In this document: piece by piece, positions 23,521 through 34,869 of the stretch
Layout of the letters: each line of letters opens with the position of its first letter
How positions within the stretch are numbered: the first letter of the stretch is position 1
Source of the DNA: Sclerodactyla briareus
Taxonomy: Eukaryota > Echinodermata > Holothuroidea > Dendrochirotida > Sclerodactylidae
Direction of reading: 5' to 3'
Assembly (NCBI GenBank): GCA_026419785.1
Contig: JAODTK010000555.1
Span: 62,001-126,000, forward strand
Length of the DNA: 64,000 nt
Position numbers and translations under genes: made by a program
The notes under the pieces: model-generated
Told to the model about the DNA's origin: nothing
Database searches by the model: none
What the model saw: only the letters and a program-made list of their open reading frames with translations

Positions 23521-24238
23521 ACTTCACAATATTTCTTATCATACTTTTTACACACTGACAAAGGTTTTTCCTTCCATTGGGTAATTGAATATAATGTTCA
23601 CCTCAACTGAATTTTTATACCACACAATCCATATTGCCAAATGGACCAAGCTTCACATTTCCAACTTCCGTTTCGAACATCCTTCCACAATTTGTTTGTG
23701 TAAGCTATTACTGGCTGAATTCACAGCGAATAATTACAACAAAATACTTATTATTCGCTGTGTTAACTAACAAGCAGATCAAATGGCAGATCAAAATATG
23801 GCTCACAATTTCAAAATGCTAAAGATTGTGACTTGTTAGATTGACACATTTTCTTTCCCAAATCATTGTCATTCATTGATAAGGAAAAACATAGCTTGTG
23901 AGACATTCAAAATATTGTGTTAAAAATGTACTGGAACTGGAGATGGAAAACTCTAGTATTTAGTGTCACAAAAAAAAAATGCAAAATGGGCTATGATGTC
24001 CCTTCTGCCCATATAGTTGCTTATGTAACTGTCATGATATTCACCAACCTCTGGTTGCTGTTAGGACAAATTCTACATTATTATTTACTCTCTTCTAATA
24101 TTCCCAGTATTCCCCGCTCAGGGAGAATATATCGGCATGAAATACCAGGCGGTATCTCCCGCCCAGGTATTTCCCGCCAACCCCTGGCAAGAAGTGAATT
24201 ATAAAATAAAACATGGATGAATCCATCATGTCCCTTAC
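23520..24238. other. No gene recognised
   Basis: AT-rich sequence between a LINE fragment and the 24.2 kb exon. It contains a cluster of short inverted GGGA/TCCC motifs near 24,105-24,175 (cagggagaatat, tcccgcccag, tcccgccaac) of unknown meaning. Confidence 0.35.
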
Positions 24239-24396
24239 CCTTCAAGAACTTCCAGTTCATCCCTCAACTCTTCCACTTTATGTTGTGAGCTTCTTCAAGC
24301 TGTTCAAGGTTGATTCATGGAAAGCTGCCAGCTTAGTTCAAGAGCTTCAACCTGTTGTATCAGTCCCTCCTTCTGCTCCTCAGATCCAGCTTCTCT
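24239..24396 (-). CDS. Coiled-coil exon, possibly C-terminal part of the KNL1-like gene
   Basis: The minus strand has a good acceptor (ttattattatattcag ending at 24,397) and a consensus donor (GGTAAGG from 24,238). Between them the sequence encodes heptad-rich helix: E-E-Q-K-E-G-L-I-Q-Q-V-E-A-L-E-L, then L-E-Q-L-E-E-A-H, then V-E-E-L-R-D-E-L-E-V-L-E. Two one-base frame changes are needed to read all three blocks, so the exon is either mis-sequenced or decayed. Coiled coil is expected in the C-terminal half of KNL1, encoded by many small exons in vertebrates. The assignment rests only on strand and order and is tentative. Confidence 0.5.
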
Positions 24397-24461
24397 CTGA
24401 ATATAATAATAAAAAATATTAAAAATGTCAAATAACAGAGAGAGCTTGCAACAATAAATTC

Positions 24462-24796
24462 TTTTCATTTTTTTATGGTATACTTGCTGAGCAGAGGATC
24501 AATTCTATTTGAGGCCCAGCCAAACCTAATTGTCAGCTGCAAATCCATCACCAGGTACATGGAATGAGGCAATGCCTCTTTGGTGGTCTCTCAATGTGGG
24601 AGTTGGGTAAACCACACGCAGACGGCAACTTGCCTACCCCTCGTTTGTCCCTGCTCCAATTCCTTGCTGAGCGCCCTTCGAGAAGGCAACAGGTTCCATT
24701 TTTGAAGTCTTAGGTATGACCCGACTGGCAATCCAACCCTGGTCTCGCGGGGGTGGGGTTGGTGAGGCCAATGCTCTACCAATTGTGCAACCACTC
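24462..24796 (-). mobile_element. tRNA-derived SINE
   Basis: The minus strand begins with a tRNA-like head: an A-box-like 'ttggtagagcattggcctc' and a B-box-like 'agggttggattgcc' about 35-40 bases later, then a ~200 bp body and an A-rich tail (accataaaaaaatg) ending near 24,462. It is not a functional tRNA: there is no complete cloverleaf and the spacer is G/C homopolymer-rich. Two more copies of body and tail are at 11.1 and 34.3 kb. Confidence 0.75.
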
Positions 24797-24799
24797 TGT

Positions 24800-26090
24800 A
24801 AAATGCATTCCAGATTCGCAGATGGTCAGCACTCTTGAACTTGATCCTCTTGACATCAGATGGAGGTCCAGGCGCTTATGTGTATTTAAGCAGGCAATTC
24901 TTGGTCACTTGAGCTGCCCATTGAAGATCTCTTACAGCCGATTTCGCGTCAATCAGCGAAGGCCTGACAGTGTTTCATTTGGCTGCCAACCCATATCCTG
25001 GTCGTTGGCTCCTAACAGGAGCATTGACCAGTATCTCAAAGTTCAAGATGTTTCTGTTGTTAATGTGTTCATTCATCCAATAGAATGAGTGGTATGGCCA
25101 ATAGTCCAATAGAAGTGCCAAAATACATAACATATGACAGTGTTAGGCCTGTAATGATGGACTAAGTAATTAAATAGCAAGAGAAGTTTGAAACTGAACC
25201 ATTTGATGAATAGCTTGAGGGCCGAAAGAACGAAAAGCATTTCAGAATATTGACAAAATTGAAACATGACCATATAAACCAACCTATAACTATGGCACGC
25301 ATTCAGCAGATATTCCATGATATACAAGTCACCCTACAGCCCCCACTGCAGAGATGAGGTCCAAAAAGCCAGGTTGTGGTCCTGTAAGTGCGGCAGCTCA
25401 CCACTGAACAGTTTGGGGGAATAGGCAAGATTCCCCCCACAGCAAAGTTGTTACCACTTATTTTTAAACTGTCACCACTATTTGAACATGCAACCAATTC
25501 TTCCCATGATTCCGGATGTTATTGTTGATGAGTATGGGTGGGGGGGGGGATCTGTGAAGTTTTGTGTTGTAATTTTCTGGCACGAGGAGTTTCAAAAGAT
25601 CGTTCGCACACTGTACGTTCAACTTCAAACAGTCATCGTCACCTCATGACATCTGACACAATATCATTATCATATCATTAAACTGTAAATAGAACTTATT
25701 AACGCCCAGGACTCTCAAGTTCCAACAATAAAATAATTAGGACTAACACAGAGAAATCAACCCAGAGATAAAATTACCCACTGGGTACCTAACGAGAACC
25801 CTGCTACATGCCCTGGTCCTTGGTTTCACCCATCCTCCTAGTGTCAACCTAATAGTATGTATGCTATGGGAGTTAGGCATGGATGTGACGAACGACAAAC
25901 AGAAAGAGCGAGATAATATTGTTTGAGCTGCTCACCTGCAGCTAGAGAGTAAGGATGAAGTAAGGTTTTGGTTCACATTATACCTTCTCATCAAAGCAGT
26001 CTATTATCCTGTTGGGGAATAATGGGTTTGCCTTACCCGCCAGGCAGAAATCTCACATGGATGATGTTTGATCCAAATGTGGTTGTTACT
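24800..26090. other. No gene recognised
   Basis: No splice-supported reading frame. A G run lies near 25,540. Minus-strand open frames at 25,073-25,497 are hydrophobic and unlike the exons elsewhere. Confidence 0.35.
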
Positions 26091-26099
26091 ATGGTGTAA

Positions 26100-26900
26100 A
26101 GTTTTGATTGGCTTTTTCTCGTCTGGAGAACCTCAGGGTTCAGTTCTTAGACCATTGCTGTTCTCCTAGTAAATTAATGATCTGTCAAAATATATGATCC
26201 CTAACATTTGGATGTTTGCTGAAATTGCTGATGACTGCATTTTTATACCGAACTACCGGTTGCATCAATGACAGTCTTAGGACTTCAACAAATTCTAGAT
26301 GAGTTTTCGTCATGGAGCAAGAACAAGTCTGGATCTAAATGATTTGAAGTGAAACTCTGGCTTTTAAAATTGAAAGGAAAGACATACAATCGGTATGTCA
26401 TTGATGACACCACTCGAACTGGTGATAGAACATGCATACCCCAGTGTAACAATCACAAGTGATCTCTCCTAGTACATGACATATTGACAATACTGTCTGA
26501 GAAGCTTCCAAGTTCTTGGTTCGATTTGTAGACATCTTCATGATTGTGACATTAAAACTAGAATTACAATCTCTAGTTCACCATTGCTTGCAATATTCCT
26601 CATCAGTTTAGGTTCCATATAAAGCTTGTAGCATAAACAAGTTGGAGATGTTTCAACATGAAGCTGTTTGCTTTGTTGTAGAGCCTATCTAGGACCGACT
26701 ACTGTGTCAGCTCTCCTTCAACAGCTTGGGTTGCCTACACTGCAGGGAAAAGGCATGACGGTTCATCTTTGGGTTTTTGAGCTTGTGCAGTGCGTGCTGC
26801 CCCTATTCAGTGGTAACGCTAGTAGGTGTTTGCATACCGACAAGAAAAGACAAAGGGGAGTTATTGAATTGCTTGACAAAGCACTGTTGTAAGATGCGTT
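26100..26900 (+). mobile_element. CR1-like LINE fragment, RT palm to C-terminus
   Basis: Plus-strand blocks across frames: S-G-E-P-Q-G-S-V-L-R-P-L-L-F (the G-V-P-Q-G-S-V-L-G-P block), I-N-D-L-S, then A-D-D-C-I-F (catalytic box; the usual F-A-D-D is A-D-D here), S-x-W-S-K-N-K-S-L-D-L-N, V-T-I-T-S-D-L-S (usually L-G-V-x-I-x-x-D-L-x-W), and K-L-E-M-F-Q-H-E-A-V (usually L-E-x-V-Q-R-x-A). Many stops and frameshifts, so a dead copy. Probably the same family as 23,300-23,520. Confidence 0.8.
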
Positions 26901-27392
26901 ATTGGGTCACATGACAATATTTGATAAATTAATCATTAATCCAGTTTTTCATGTCGAGCCCTCAGCCAAGGGACGTAGCTTCAAATTGATATGACTTTAT
27001 CCAGACCATGTATATCTATGTATATGTCATGGCCCCTGAAAATGGAATTGAGAGCAGACAACACTCAAAGAGGCTACTGAAGGGGATGCAGTAATACTAC
27101 CCCCCCACCAACCGGATTAACAGCAGTTATATCATATATTCATGAAACCTATAGCTCAAGGATTTTTAACCTGGGGACGCGAGCTTGTCCCAAGTGCCAT
27201 AGAAAAAATAATGGCAAAATGATACATTCTTATAAATTGTATTTTTAAAACATCAGAATAATTTGAGATACCTTGAACAAGGCGTGCTGTGCAGTGAATG
27301 TGAGCAACAAAATCGACAATACTGTCGCAGGGTAACTTTACAGTGTGTGGGTATTTTCGAAATGGGGAAATTCCGCCCCGTCCGTCCGTCAA
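26900..27392. other. No gene recognised
   Basis: AT-rich spacer ending at the target site of the hAT-like element. Confidence 0.35.
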
Positions 27393-27400
27393 CGTGACGA

Positions 27401-28580
27401 CAGGGACGTAGCGAGCGGGGCGTGTGGGGGTTGTCACCCCCCAAGAATTTTGTCGCCGTCGGCAAATTTCGGTTTGTCGGCAAAAGGCGGAAGAGGAAGG
27501 AAAGAAGGGGGACAGGGGAGAGGAGGAAAAGATGGAGGGGACGGGAAAGGAAGAGGGAGTAAGGGAGTGGAGGGAAGTAAGGGAGTGGAGGGAAGACAGG
27601 GAATGGAAAGTGGAATAGAAAAAAGAAGCCAGACTTTATTATCGGCTATTTCGACTTTGGCTCTTCCTCTAATTGGCTCATTCAGCGTTGGCAAGAGAAT
27701 GGCACGTCGGCAAAAAAAAAATTAGATAATGTGACCGCCCGTCGCCGTCGCGTAATTGGGACAGTGACCGAAGTTGTCGGCAATAAGGGTTTTAGCGTTT
27801 GACATTTCATTTTCCATGAGTTTGACAGTTTTTGTTTCTGGTCCTAGATTCCAGAGATACAAACATTTTTTCAAGCCATTTTGCTGAAAACAATTAAGAA
27901 AAGAAATCCAGAACTTAGAATGACACAGTCGGTTCTAGGCGGGAAACCATGCGAGCGGCATAGCTTAGAATACAAGGCGAAGCTAGAAAAGCACCCCCCC
28001 CACAGTTTTTTTTTTGAGATCGAAAATTCGGGCAGGAAACTATAAGACGGTTTTGTTTTTGTTTTTTTGAGATCGGAAAATTCGGGAAGAAATACACACT
28101 GTGCACAGAGGGTAAAAATCTGGTTAGAGATATCCTAATGCGAAAGTGGAAAGATTTTTCTGAAATTTGTACTAAATGGCCGAAATTGATCAATTGCCCC
28201 ATTGAAGTGTTCAATAAATTTTGCGCGCTGCGAGTGCATGTGTAATGGATGGTCTGCTTCATACTCCACGATCTGCCACTAAAATTCAGGCATCGTTTAG
28301 GATTTGGGCAGAATTTTCGCGTCTGTTCCAATTTAAGGGTCCGCGTAGTGGTGAGGGGGCTAGAGTGAGGGAGAGTAGTTACTGAACGACCATTTTACTG
28401 AAAATATTGCAACCAGATTGCATCTGAGGACGTTTCAATGTTCAAAATTTTTCAAAGGGGAGGGGAACACCCCCTTCCTTCAAACCACTCCCCTATTATC
28501 GGTAACCTATCCATTGCCAGATCCGTCGGCAAAACATAATCTCTACACCCCCCGATTATCAACCCTTTGCTACGCCCCTG
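27401..28580. mobile_element. Non-autonomous hAT-like DNA transposon
   Basis: The ends are inverted: the left begins 'cagggacgtagcgagcgggg' and the right ends 'ccctttgctacgcccctg', reverse complements apart from a few bases. The inner parts also match ('gtcgccgtcggcaa' against 'gatccgtcggcaa'). Flanking 8-mers cgtgacga (27,393-27,400) and cttgacga (28,581-28,588) agree at 7 of 8 positions, as expected for a hAT target duplication. No transposase is visible. The interior has a long purine tract and two copies of 'tttttttgagatcg-aaaattcggg' (28,011 and 28,063). Confidence 0.8.
27485..27615 (+). repeat. Polypurine tract inside the hAT-like element
   Basis: About 130 bases nearly free of pyrimidines on the plus strand, including a tandem 'agggagtggagggaagta' duplication. 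It could form triplex or other non-B DNA. A charged 60-codon frame on top is a by-product of composition. Confidence 0.7.
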
Positions 28581-28589
28581 CTTGACGAG

Positions 28590-29228
28590 TGCCGTGCGTG
28601 AATCTATAGGGGACGTGCTCCTAACAAATCACAAAACTGCACCATTTAAAGTGTTTTATCATTTTTCCTACTCATACGCTTCATTTAATTATGGTGGGAC
28701 GTGATACATTCATAAATGTCAATATTGGGACGACAACCAGAAAAGGTTGAAAACCCCTGCTATAGCTATTGCACTTTCCCTGTAATACCCATCCCCTGTG
28801 TTTTCTGAGGACTGTATACAGTTTCAAAACATATTCGATTCCACCAAAATTCCCAGAATAGTTCCAAATAATACTTTTGAAATTTTACCTGCTCATAAAT
28901 CATCATTAATTATCCCCACACGATTAGACTGGTCACTAACTTGCAATGCAATTGAGAGCAAATAGTTCAGGTTTCTCTGAATCTGTTTCAGCCAGTATTT
29001 GTAGGCAACTGATAATCGCTGCATATGCGGTCAAGACAAACTGTACCCAGTCTGAGTCAAGATTTACCCATGATAGTCGAACATTTCCGAAATTGTAATG
29101 TCCGCTGTTGCGTTTAAATCAAATCAATCAAATAGTAGTGCGCTAGTGATATGTAACAAACATTACCTCATCAATCTTCTAGCGTATATGAACTGTTGGT
29201 TCATCATGGAACTCTTAGCAATATCTTA
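28590..29228. other. Probable intron, no feature recognised
   Basis: AT-rich, with no frame or repeat supported, lying 3' of the 29.2 kb minus-strand exon. Confidence 0.35.
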
Positions 29229-29229
29229 C

Positions 29230-29375
29230 TTGTCAAGACTTTGACTGCATACTCTGCTGTTGACCGTCCCTACTCCAATCAGAGAGTTCTCTCATTGCTC
29301 TTGTATTCATCCATTTCTTCTTCGTTGGCAGAACTGTATCCGAAGCTTGTGGTAGTCTTCATCAATTTTCATATT
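29230..29375 (-). CDS. Small exon of the minus-strand gene, frame uncertain
   Basis: Acceptor tttactctttcag (ending at 29,376) and consensus donor GTAAGATA (from 29,229) bound 146 bases. One frame reads S-F-G-Y-S-S-A-N-E-E-E-M-D-E-Y-K-S-N-E-R-T-L then a stop. Another opens with K-I-D-E-D-Y-H-K-L-R-I-Q-F. The charged, helical composition suits a coiled-coil protein. One or two indels must be assumed to keep it open, as in the 24.2 kb exon. It may be KNL1 C-terminal coiled coil, inferred from strand and position only. Confidence 0.45.
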
Positions 29376-29379
29376 CTGA

Positions 29380-30540
29380 AAGAGTAAAAATGTTATGTTC
29401 CCTATATTCTATGGCATGTGCAAAATAAATTAGGCCACTTTCAGGTACTACTTGGGGAAAGTAGGCTGCAATATATTTTAAGCTCAGAAAGCTACAATGT
29501 TTAGTGTTCTTGCCTGATCCTCACTCTGTTGATGTCATGGCTCAATATGGGGCATCCAAACCAAATGTTTATTGTGTCAACAAATTGCCACAATATCTAT
29601 ATAAGATATAAATATATATTTTTCCAATTTCTCTGCTCCCACCCCCAAAAAATTACCCCTTTTTTCAGCCAGAACAATATACTCATCTGCTACCCATGAT
29701 CGTTGCATGAAGCATTTTGGAACCATTGTGTTAACAAGGTTGCTCTCCTATATCTGTCTCAGCAGCTTGTGCACATAAGATTCCAAGAGAAACTGTAAGT
29801 TGCTGATACATGTTTACACATAAAAATGCAGTTGCTTCTCATTGGTGTAGCTCACACAGGGAATTTTCTCTCTTCAATGGTTAAACATCTTTTGCACGCC
29901 ATTTCCTCTCAGTTATATAATAGTTCTCCATGGTGTAACATCACGGTAGTGCTGTGCACCATGGGTTGAACTCTAACCAACTGGCGACCACATGGACAAT
30001 AGTTGGTCCAACTCGAAAAATAATAACATGCTTGTTTGCAAAAAAATGTTCCTCAAATAGACATCTGCTGCAGTAAGAAATGTGCGACCCATCTACCAAC
30101 TCTTTTTTGCGTTATTAACATATTACAAAGTAAAACTTTGACAACTTACAGCAAGTGAGTTCTCGAACTGCTGGTCTTGCCTGTTTCCAGGGTTAGTTGT
30201 TGCCTACTTTTCATGTAATTGTTTATTTCATCAATCCTGATCTGAAAGAGGGGTATTTCCTATTAGTATATAATAACAGCTGAACCTAAAAGCCTTAGTG
30301 GTATGACTGTATATTAGTTTACCAGCACCCAAGTTGTTTTATCAAACTACCAGGCACTCCCAGTGACCACACCGTCAAATTCATTGGGACCTGAATGGTG
30401 ACCATGTAGTGATATTGAAAAAAAAAGAATTTTATTAAAATTGGCAAGATTTGAAACTGGCATAAAATTATGCAATCAGACACAATTATTTACCTCCAGT
30501 TTCTTCTTCTCTAGCTTTATATATCAAGACCAAAGGTAAA
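29380..30540. other. Probable intron, no feature recognised
   Basis: AT-rich, no supported frame. Confidence 0.35.
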
Positions 30541-30800
30541 TAACACCCAACAAGTTTCATAGAATTCTAACTAACTCCAGAATTTACATATCATGTAATT
30601 ATAAACTTTAATGACCTTCACAGACTCGAACTCGATCTTATCACTGAAGACCGAAGGCAATCCACATCCTTCAAGTTCGGTGGGAATCCAATAACTTCAG
30701 AGTTAGGCATAGATCATTCAAATCACGCGCATTGAATGATCTCCAGTGACTTGACTCTTCGTTAGACCCTAAATCCATCGTTTCATGAAAATCTGACAAA
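30540..30800 (-). repeat. Dispersed repeat, inverted relative of 7.2-7.7 kb
   Basis: The minus strand contains 'agattttcatgaaac', 'ggagatcattcaatg' and related words in the same order as 7,549-7,690. The open frame at 30,671-30,865 belongs to this repeat and is not a gene. Confidence 0.55.
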
Positions 30801-30869
30801 CTTAAAAATATGCAAACTAGATTTACTATTAAAACAACATATTTATTGCTGGCATCTGAATTCACTTCA

Positions 30870-32410
30870 TGTACCTACTATCTAGATGCCAAACAATGAA
30901 AACCTACTTTAATCAGTGGACTTCATGCCAATTCAGATCGTGATCACTCAACCACAATACCATATACAAAATTTCATCAAAATAACTTTTGATAACGGGG
31001 TAGCCTTGTTACTGGGCAAACCTGACACACACTACATACCATGGACAAGTGGATATTCCTATTCTTTTTCCCTTACTTGAGACAGAAATGAACCAAACAT
31101 TATGTCAGGCGTACTACTAAGGTTATTGAATGAAACATGTTTTATACACTGTGCTGATACATAAGCCATATGGGGGGATTAATTTGCATATAACTCAAAA
31201 TGTAGCCCAGAGACATGTCCCCTTTTCCATTTTGATAGAATTGGTCACATTTCGGAACATACGGTTTGCAACCAATTCATATTTGTTTACACAGTAGGGC
31301 TTGACATTAATGATTGCTAAAATACGGCCGGCAATGCCAAAGCAAATGTAAAAGCTGACTAAATATTCACAAATCATTTGCACAAATTACAATAACCACT
31401 AATTTACATGTGGATATCCCAGGCAATACTGAACGATGTGCGTGCGTGTGCAAGGTTGCCTTGTTCTCGACAAATCTCAGGGGTGTGCCTGTTACGAGTA
31501 AGATCCTCTACTGTTGCTATGTGCAGTGTGTATTTCACGAATGCATTTTAGCAGTGTTTCCATAGGTTGTGCATAGGCAAATGCGGAATTCAAAATTGAT
31601 GGAGTTTGGAGGATTCCATTTTAGTGTTGTTGTCTGAGGGGACACCTCCATGAATTGAGTAGTGTGTCGACGAGCACTGTAGTGGTGATTGAAGTTTCAT
31701 TTGTACCCAGGTTACTGATGAATTAGGAGTAATTATTATAATTTCATCTGCTAATTGGTTCATATGCTGACCAGTCAGACACTTCATTCATACTCTGATA
31801 ATGATCAATCTTGATTTAAACTACAAATTGTATGTGTCTGTCAACAATACAAAAATGATTTTCATTTATTTACTTTGTCAGATTCTTGGCCTGCCTTTCC
31901 TTGGTCTTCATATCCTTGGAAGTAGTTTATTTTCGCCGCTATGCGTCTGGTCATAGATGGCCTGTGAATTTATCACCATTATTACCTGGACAGCAGTGAG
32001 TTTACCCCATAACCTTATAATACCAGGAGACATCTAACCTCTGACCAAATTGTTTCTGGTTAGTGCTACACCAGAGATTGTTTCACTAAGCACGTTTGCT
32101 AGCATTTGGCAGTCAACCTTTGTAAATTCATTACAAGAAATTTCCAATATGCTTGAAATTGCTTGCAACACTTCGCAATTCCTGCAAACTTAGGCGAAGG
32201 ATTGCTACTAATGTACTGATTTTTGCTGAATTTGTGAATTCCGTCGCGAACATAAGCAGGTGAAATTTGTTGTCATGAGAGCCCAAGAAAGATCTGTTCG
32301 ACCTGAAGGGTGAGGGATCTGTACCTCTGGGCTGCCAATCACTCAGTTTCAGCAGTGTGAGCTTTGATTGGGTAGCATTCACAAATCACAGGGCATTAAA
32401 TCACATTAGG
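30870..32410. other. Probable intron, nothing firm
   Basis: A minus-strand frame at 32,131-32,382 is open for 83 codons and has a protein-like stretch (S-H-D-N-K-F-H-L-L-M-F-A-T-E-F), but I found no good acceptor and left it uncalled. The rest is AT-rich. Confidence 0.3.
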
Positions 32411-32414
32411 CTAC

Positions 32415-32503
32415 CTTATCAAGGCGTCTTCCAGAATGGTCAATTCTTCTTTAATCGCTTCAGATGTCATCTCCACTTTCGGAGTCAGTTTCGTTAAATC
32501 ATA
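32415..32503 (-). CDS. Intact small exon, probable C-terminal part of the KNL1-like gene
   Basis: Excellent acceptor (ttttttttcccttctaaacag ending at 32,504) and donor (GGTAGCC from 32,414) bound an 89-base exon that is open without any correction: Y-D-L-T-K-L-T-P-K-V-E-M-T, then S-E-A-I-K-E-E-L-T-I-L-E-D-A-L-I. The second half is an amphipathic helix. The V-E-M-T resembles a lone MELT-type motif but lies outside the array and may be chance. This is the cleanest of the small minus exons and argues that a real gene continues left of the MELT exon. Confidence 0.65.
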
Positions 32504-32509
32504 CTGTTT

Positions 32510-32885
32510 AGAAGGGAAAAAAAAATTAGTGCAGTTGCAATTCCAGGAATTGACCACAAACACAAGATATTTCATAGTTGCTTTTCTAATATGACATTGG
32601 CAACAAGACAAGTCGTTATCAAGGGCCATGTGCAGACCCCAAGCCATTAATCAATTTACAGTCAAATCAGTGTTAAAAATATCCAAGTTCCTATTTACCA
32701 ATGTGAGTGCATTGAAGACAAGGAATTGATCCATTTCTGTCCACCGTCCCTATCTCACCTGGCTTGGACTTCGTTGATGCTAAAAACTTGCGGCTGAAGA
32801 GTGATGATCAATCTGAGTGACTATAAAAGTTGAACAATGTTCACAGGCCATATATCATAAAAGATTGATGCTGTCCGTCTTCCCG
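32510..32885. other. Probable intron, no feature recognised
   Basis: AT-rich spacer between the 32.4 kb exon and a LINE fragment. Confidence 0.35.
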
Positions 32886-32889
32886 TTGT

Positions 32890-33680
32890 TCAGTCATTTT
32901 TCAATTGAGTCATTGTTAATAAATCCTGAAAGCAAGCACCAACACAAAAGTCCTGAAAAAAATGGTGGTAATTCTTCTTCTTATTTGTCATACCCTGCTT
33001 CTTTTGACGTCCGACCCTTCTCTTTCCTTCGACCTTCCCCTCTATTGTTTGAAGTGTTAGTTTACTGCCACTTCCTCTAAGAATGTGACCAAGGTAAGTT
33101 AGTTTCCTGCTGACAACTTCTCGAAGCAACTGTCTTTTTACTTTGAGTTCCTCTAAGATGCTTCGGTTTATCCTTTTCTCTTTTTAATTTTTTTATATTT
33201 TTTATTCTCTTCGACCTTCCCCTCTATAGCAGCCGGTTCTCATCTGTTTTAGTCAGACTCCAACCCTCCGAGCCATACAGTAGCACACTCTACACCAGGA
33301 TCAAGCTTCATTTTTAGCTCTGTCGAGGAGGTTGGCATCATTCCAGATGTCTTCAAGATCTGTCATTTTTCCTTTGGCCATTCCAATCCTGGCTTTGATG
33401 TCCATTGTGCAGTTTGCATTTGAGGTTTTCACAGAGCCCAGGTATTTAAAACGGCTAACCTGCTCAACCAGTTCACCATTTATGCTAATATTCAGGCAAA
33501 TGCAATTATTACCCTGGTGGTTTCTGCTTGAGAATATTTCACAGTTGTTTTTTTCCTATGATATGGAGTCGATGGAGAGCGAATCACTCGGCAAAATGTT
33601 CCTCTGTTTGCTGCAATTGGTCATAGGTGAAATCAGATATATACCGTTCTACAGGCACTTCTTAGACAGCTTTATGACAC
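32890..33680 (-). mobile_element. Non-LTR retrotransposon (LINE) 3' fragment, decayed
   Basis: Minus-strand blocks in order: N-G-E-L-V-E-Q-V-S-R-F-K-Y-L-G-S-V (the V-x-x-F-K-Y-L-G block after the RT palm), M-D-I-K-A-R-I-G-M-A-K, L-L-Y-G-S-E-G-W-S-L-T (usually V-L-L-Y-G-x-E-x-W), and at the end R-K-L-T-Y-L-G-H-I-L-R-G and I-E-G-K-V-E-G-K-R-R-V-G-R. These are typical of the C-terminal region of RTE/L1-like non-LTR elements. Frame changes and stops are present. The family differs from the CR1-like fragments at 23-27 kb. Confidence 0.85.
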
Positions 33681-33919
33681 CATAGAAACGGTGCCGTTGA
33701 AAGTTAACGGGAGCCAAGCATATTCTTGTCCGCATACTCGTAGAAACATAGTTCATCTCTGTTTGTTAAATTCTCAATTGTTCACTAGAAATGATAAACA
33801 CCACACACCACACAACCCCAACAACCAAGTCGAGATGTGCTACTCCCACATAAGAAAGCGACGCCATAAATTCCAGCGTGACTCAGCCTATGGAAATTCT
33901 CGACTTTCTACCTCCTTTT

Positions 33920-34860
33920 CTCAAAGTTCAGAATTTGACCTCTGTAACCTTTGACCTGACCCTAAAACATAGAGATAGGTTATAATATGGGATCTCCACA
34001 TATCAAGGATAAGCCCTCCATTCATCAGGGGTGGGACCATAGGTTCACAAGTACAGTTGTAAAATATCAACATTTTTTAAAAAACTTAGCAAATACACCC
34101 CTCCAAACCAAAAGTATAGTGTATGTACTCTCATAGGAAGTGCATAACACAGTCTTAGGCCTGATTTGACCAAGCATCATTTTTGTACGATTCATGTTCA
34201 ATGGTATTCAGACTCTGACCTATGTGGACTTCAGATGACCCTGACCGGATTCTGAAACAATGGGTCCATGGACTCATATTACTGGCCGAGAGGCATTGCC
34301 TATGCGTGTACTTGGTGAGGATTCACAGCTGACAAGAGGTGCAGTATTCCAGGTCTGCACCCTTCCTGGGCCTTGAAAAGGATCGTTCATCTGCTCGGCA
34401 AGCATACCATGAAAAAAAAAAAAAAAAAACAAATGATGGGAAGCCACATCCAAGCCACATCCATCCACATGAGCTTGATCATCGGTGAGTAAAGGGCATT
34501 GGGGTCAGATGGCAAAATTTGGCCTATATCTGTTTGCACAATTCCCTATTTTGGCCAAAATATGACCCCAATCTACACCAAAAATATTAGGGTCCATGTC
34601 TACCCATAAGAAAGTTGTATTCCAAATTTCGCTTGGTAGACAGAGTATTCTACCAAGTTTCAGACGGACCTCAATTGACATCAGACCAATCCCAACTTAA
34701 TAGAAATCATGTACTCCTTATGAGGACCAAGTATGAGCCCCATCCATCCAGGTGAGGTTGAGGAACTGTGCTCACAAGCCAGGCATCCCACACAAACATA
34801 CATACAACATAGTCATGGACTGCATAGATTCCTCTAAATTTCGTCAAGGAATTAGAAACC
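33920..34860 (+). repeat. Member of the ~305 bp repeat family, interrupted by a SINE
   Basis: Family words ('ctttgacctgaccctaaaaca', 'gggtccatg', 'cacatgagcttgatcatc', 'ccatccaggtgaggt') run through the segment and end with 'catacatacaa' and 'gcatagattcctc...cgtcaaggaat'. The break at 34,280-34,435 is filled by a SINE. Confidence 0.75.
34283..34432 (+). mobile_element. SINE copy, 5'-truncated, with A18 tail
   Basis: The same body as the minus strand of 24,462-24,600 ('gaggcattgcct', 'acttggtgaggattcacagctgaca', 'tctgctcggcaagcatacca'), ending in a run of about 18 A. The tRNA-like head is missing. The long pure A tail suggests a younger insertion than the copies at 11.1 and 24.6 kb. Confidence 0.75.
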
Positions 34861-34869
34861 ACCTACAGC

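Noticed and set aside
24700-24800. Functional tRNA gene
   Set aside because: A- and B-box-like words are present, but no closed cloverleaf and the body continues as a SINE.
27345-27725. 126-codon basic/acidic frame (G-R-G-G-K-D-G-G type)
   Set aside because: A product of the polypurine tract within the hAT-like element.
32131-32382. Minus-strand frame as the KNL1 RWD domain
   Set aside because: Some protein-like stretches, but no acceptor, no recognisable RWD pattern, and it precedes other coiled-coil exons.
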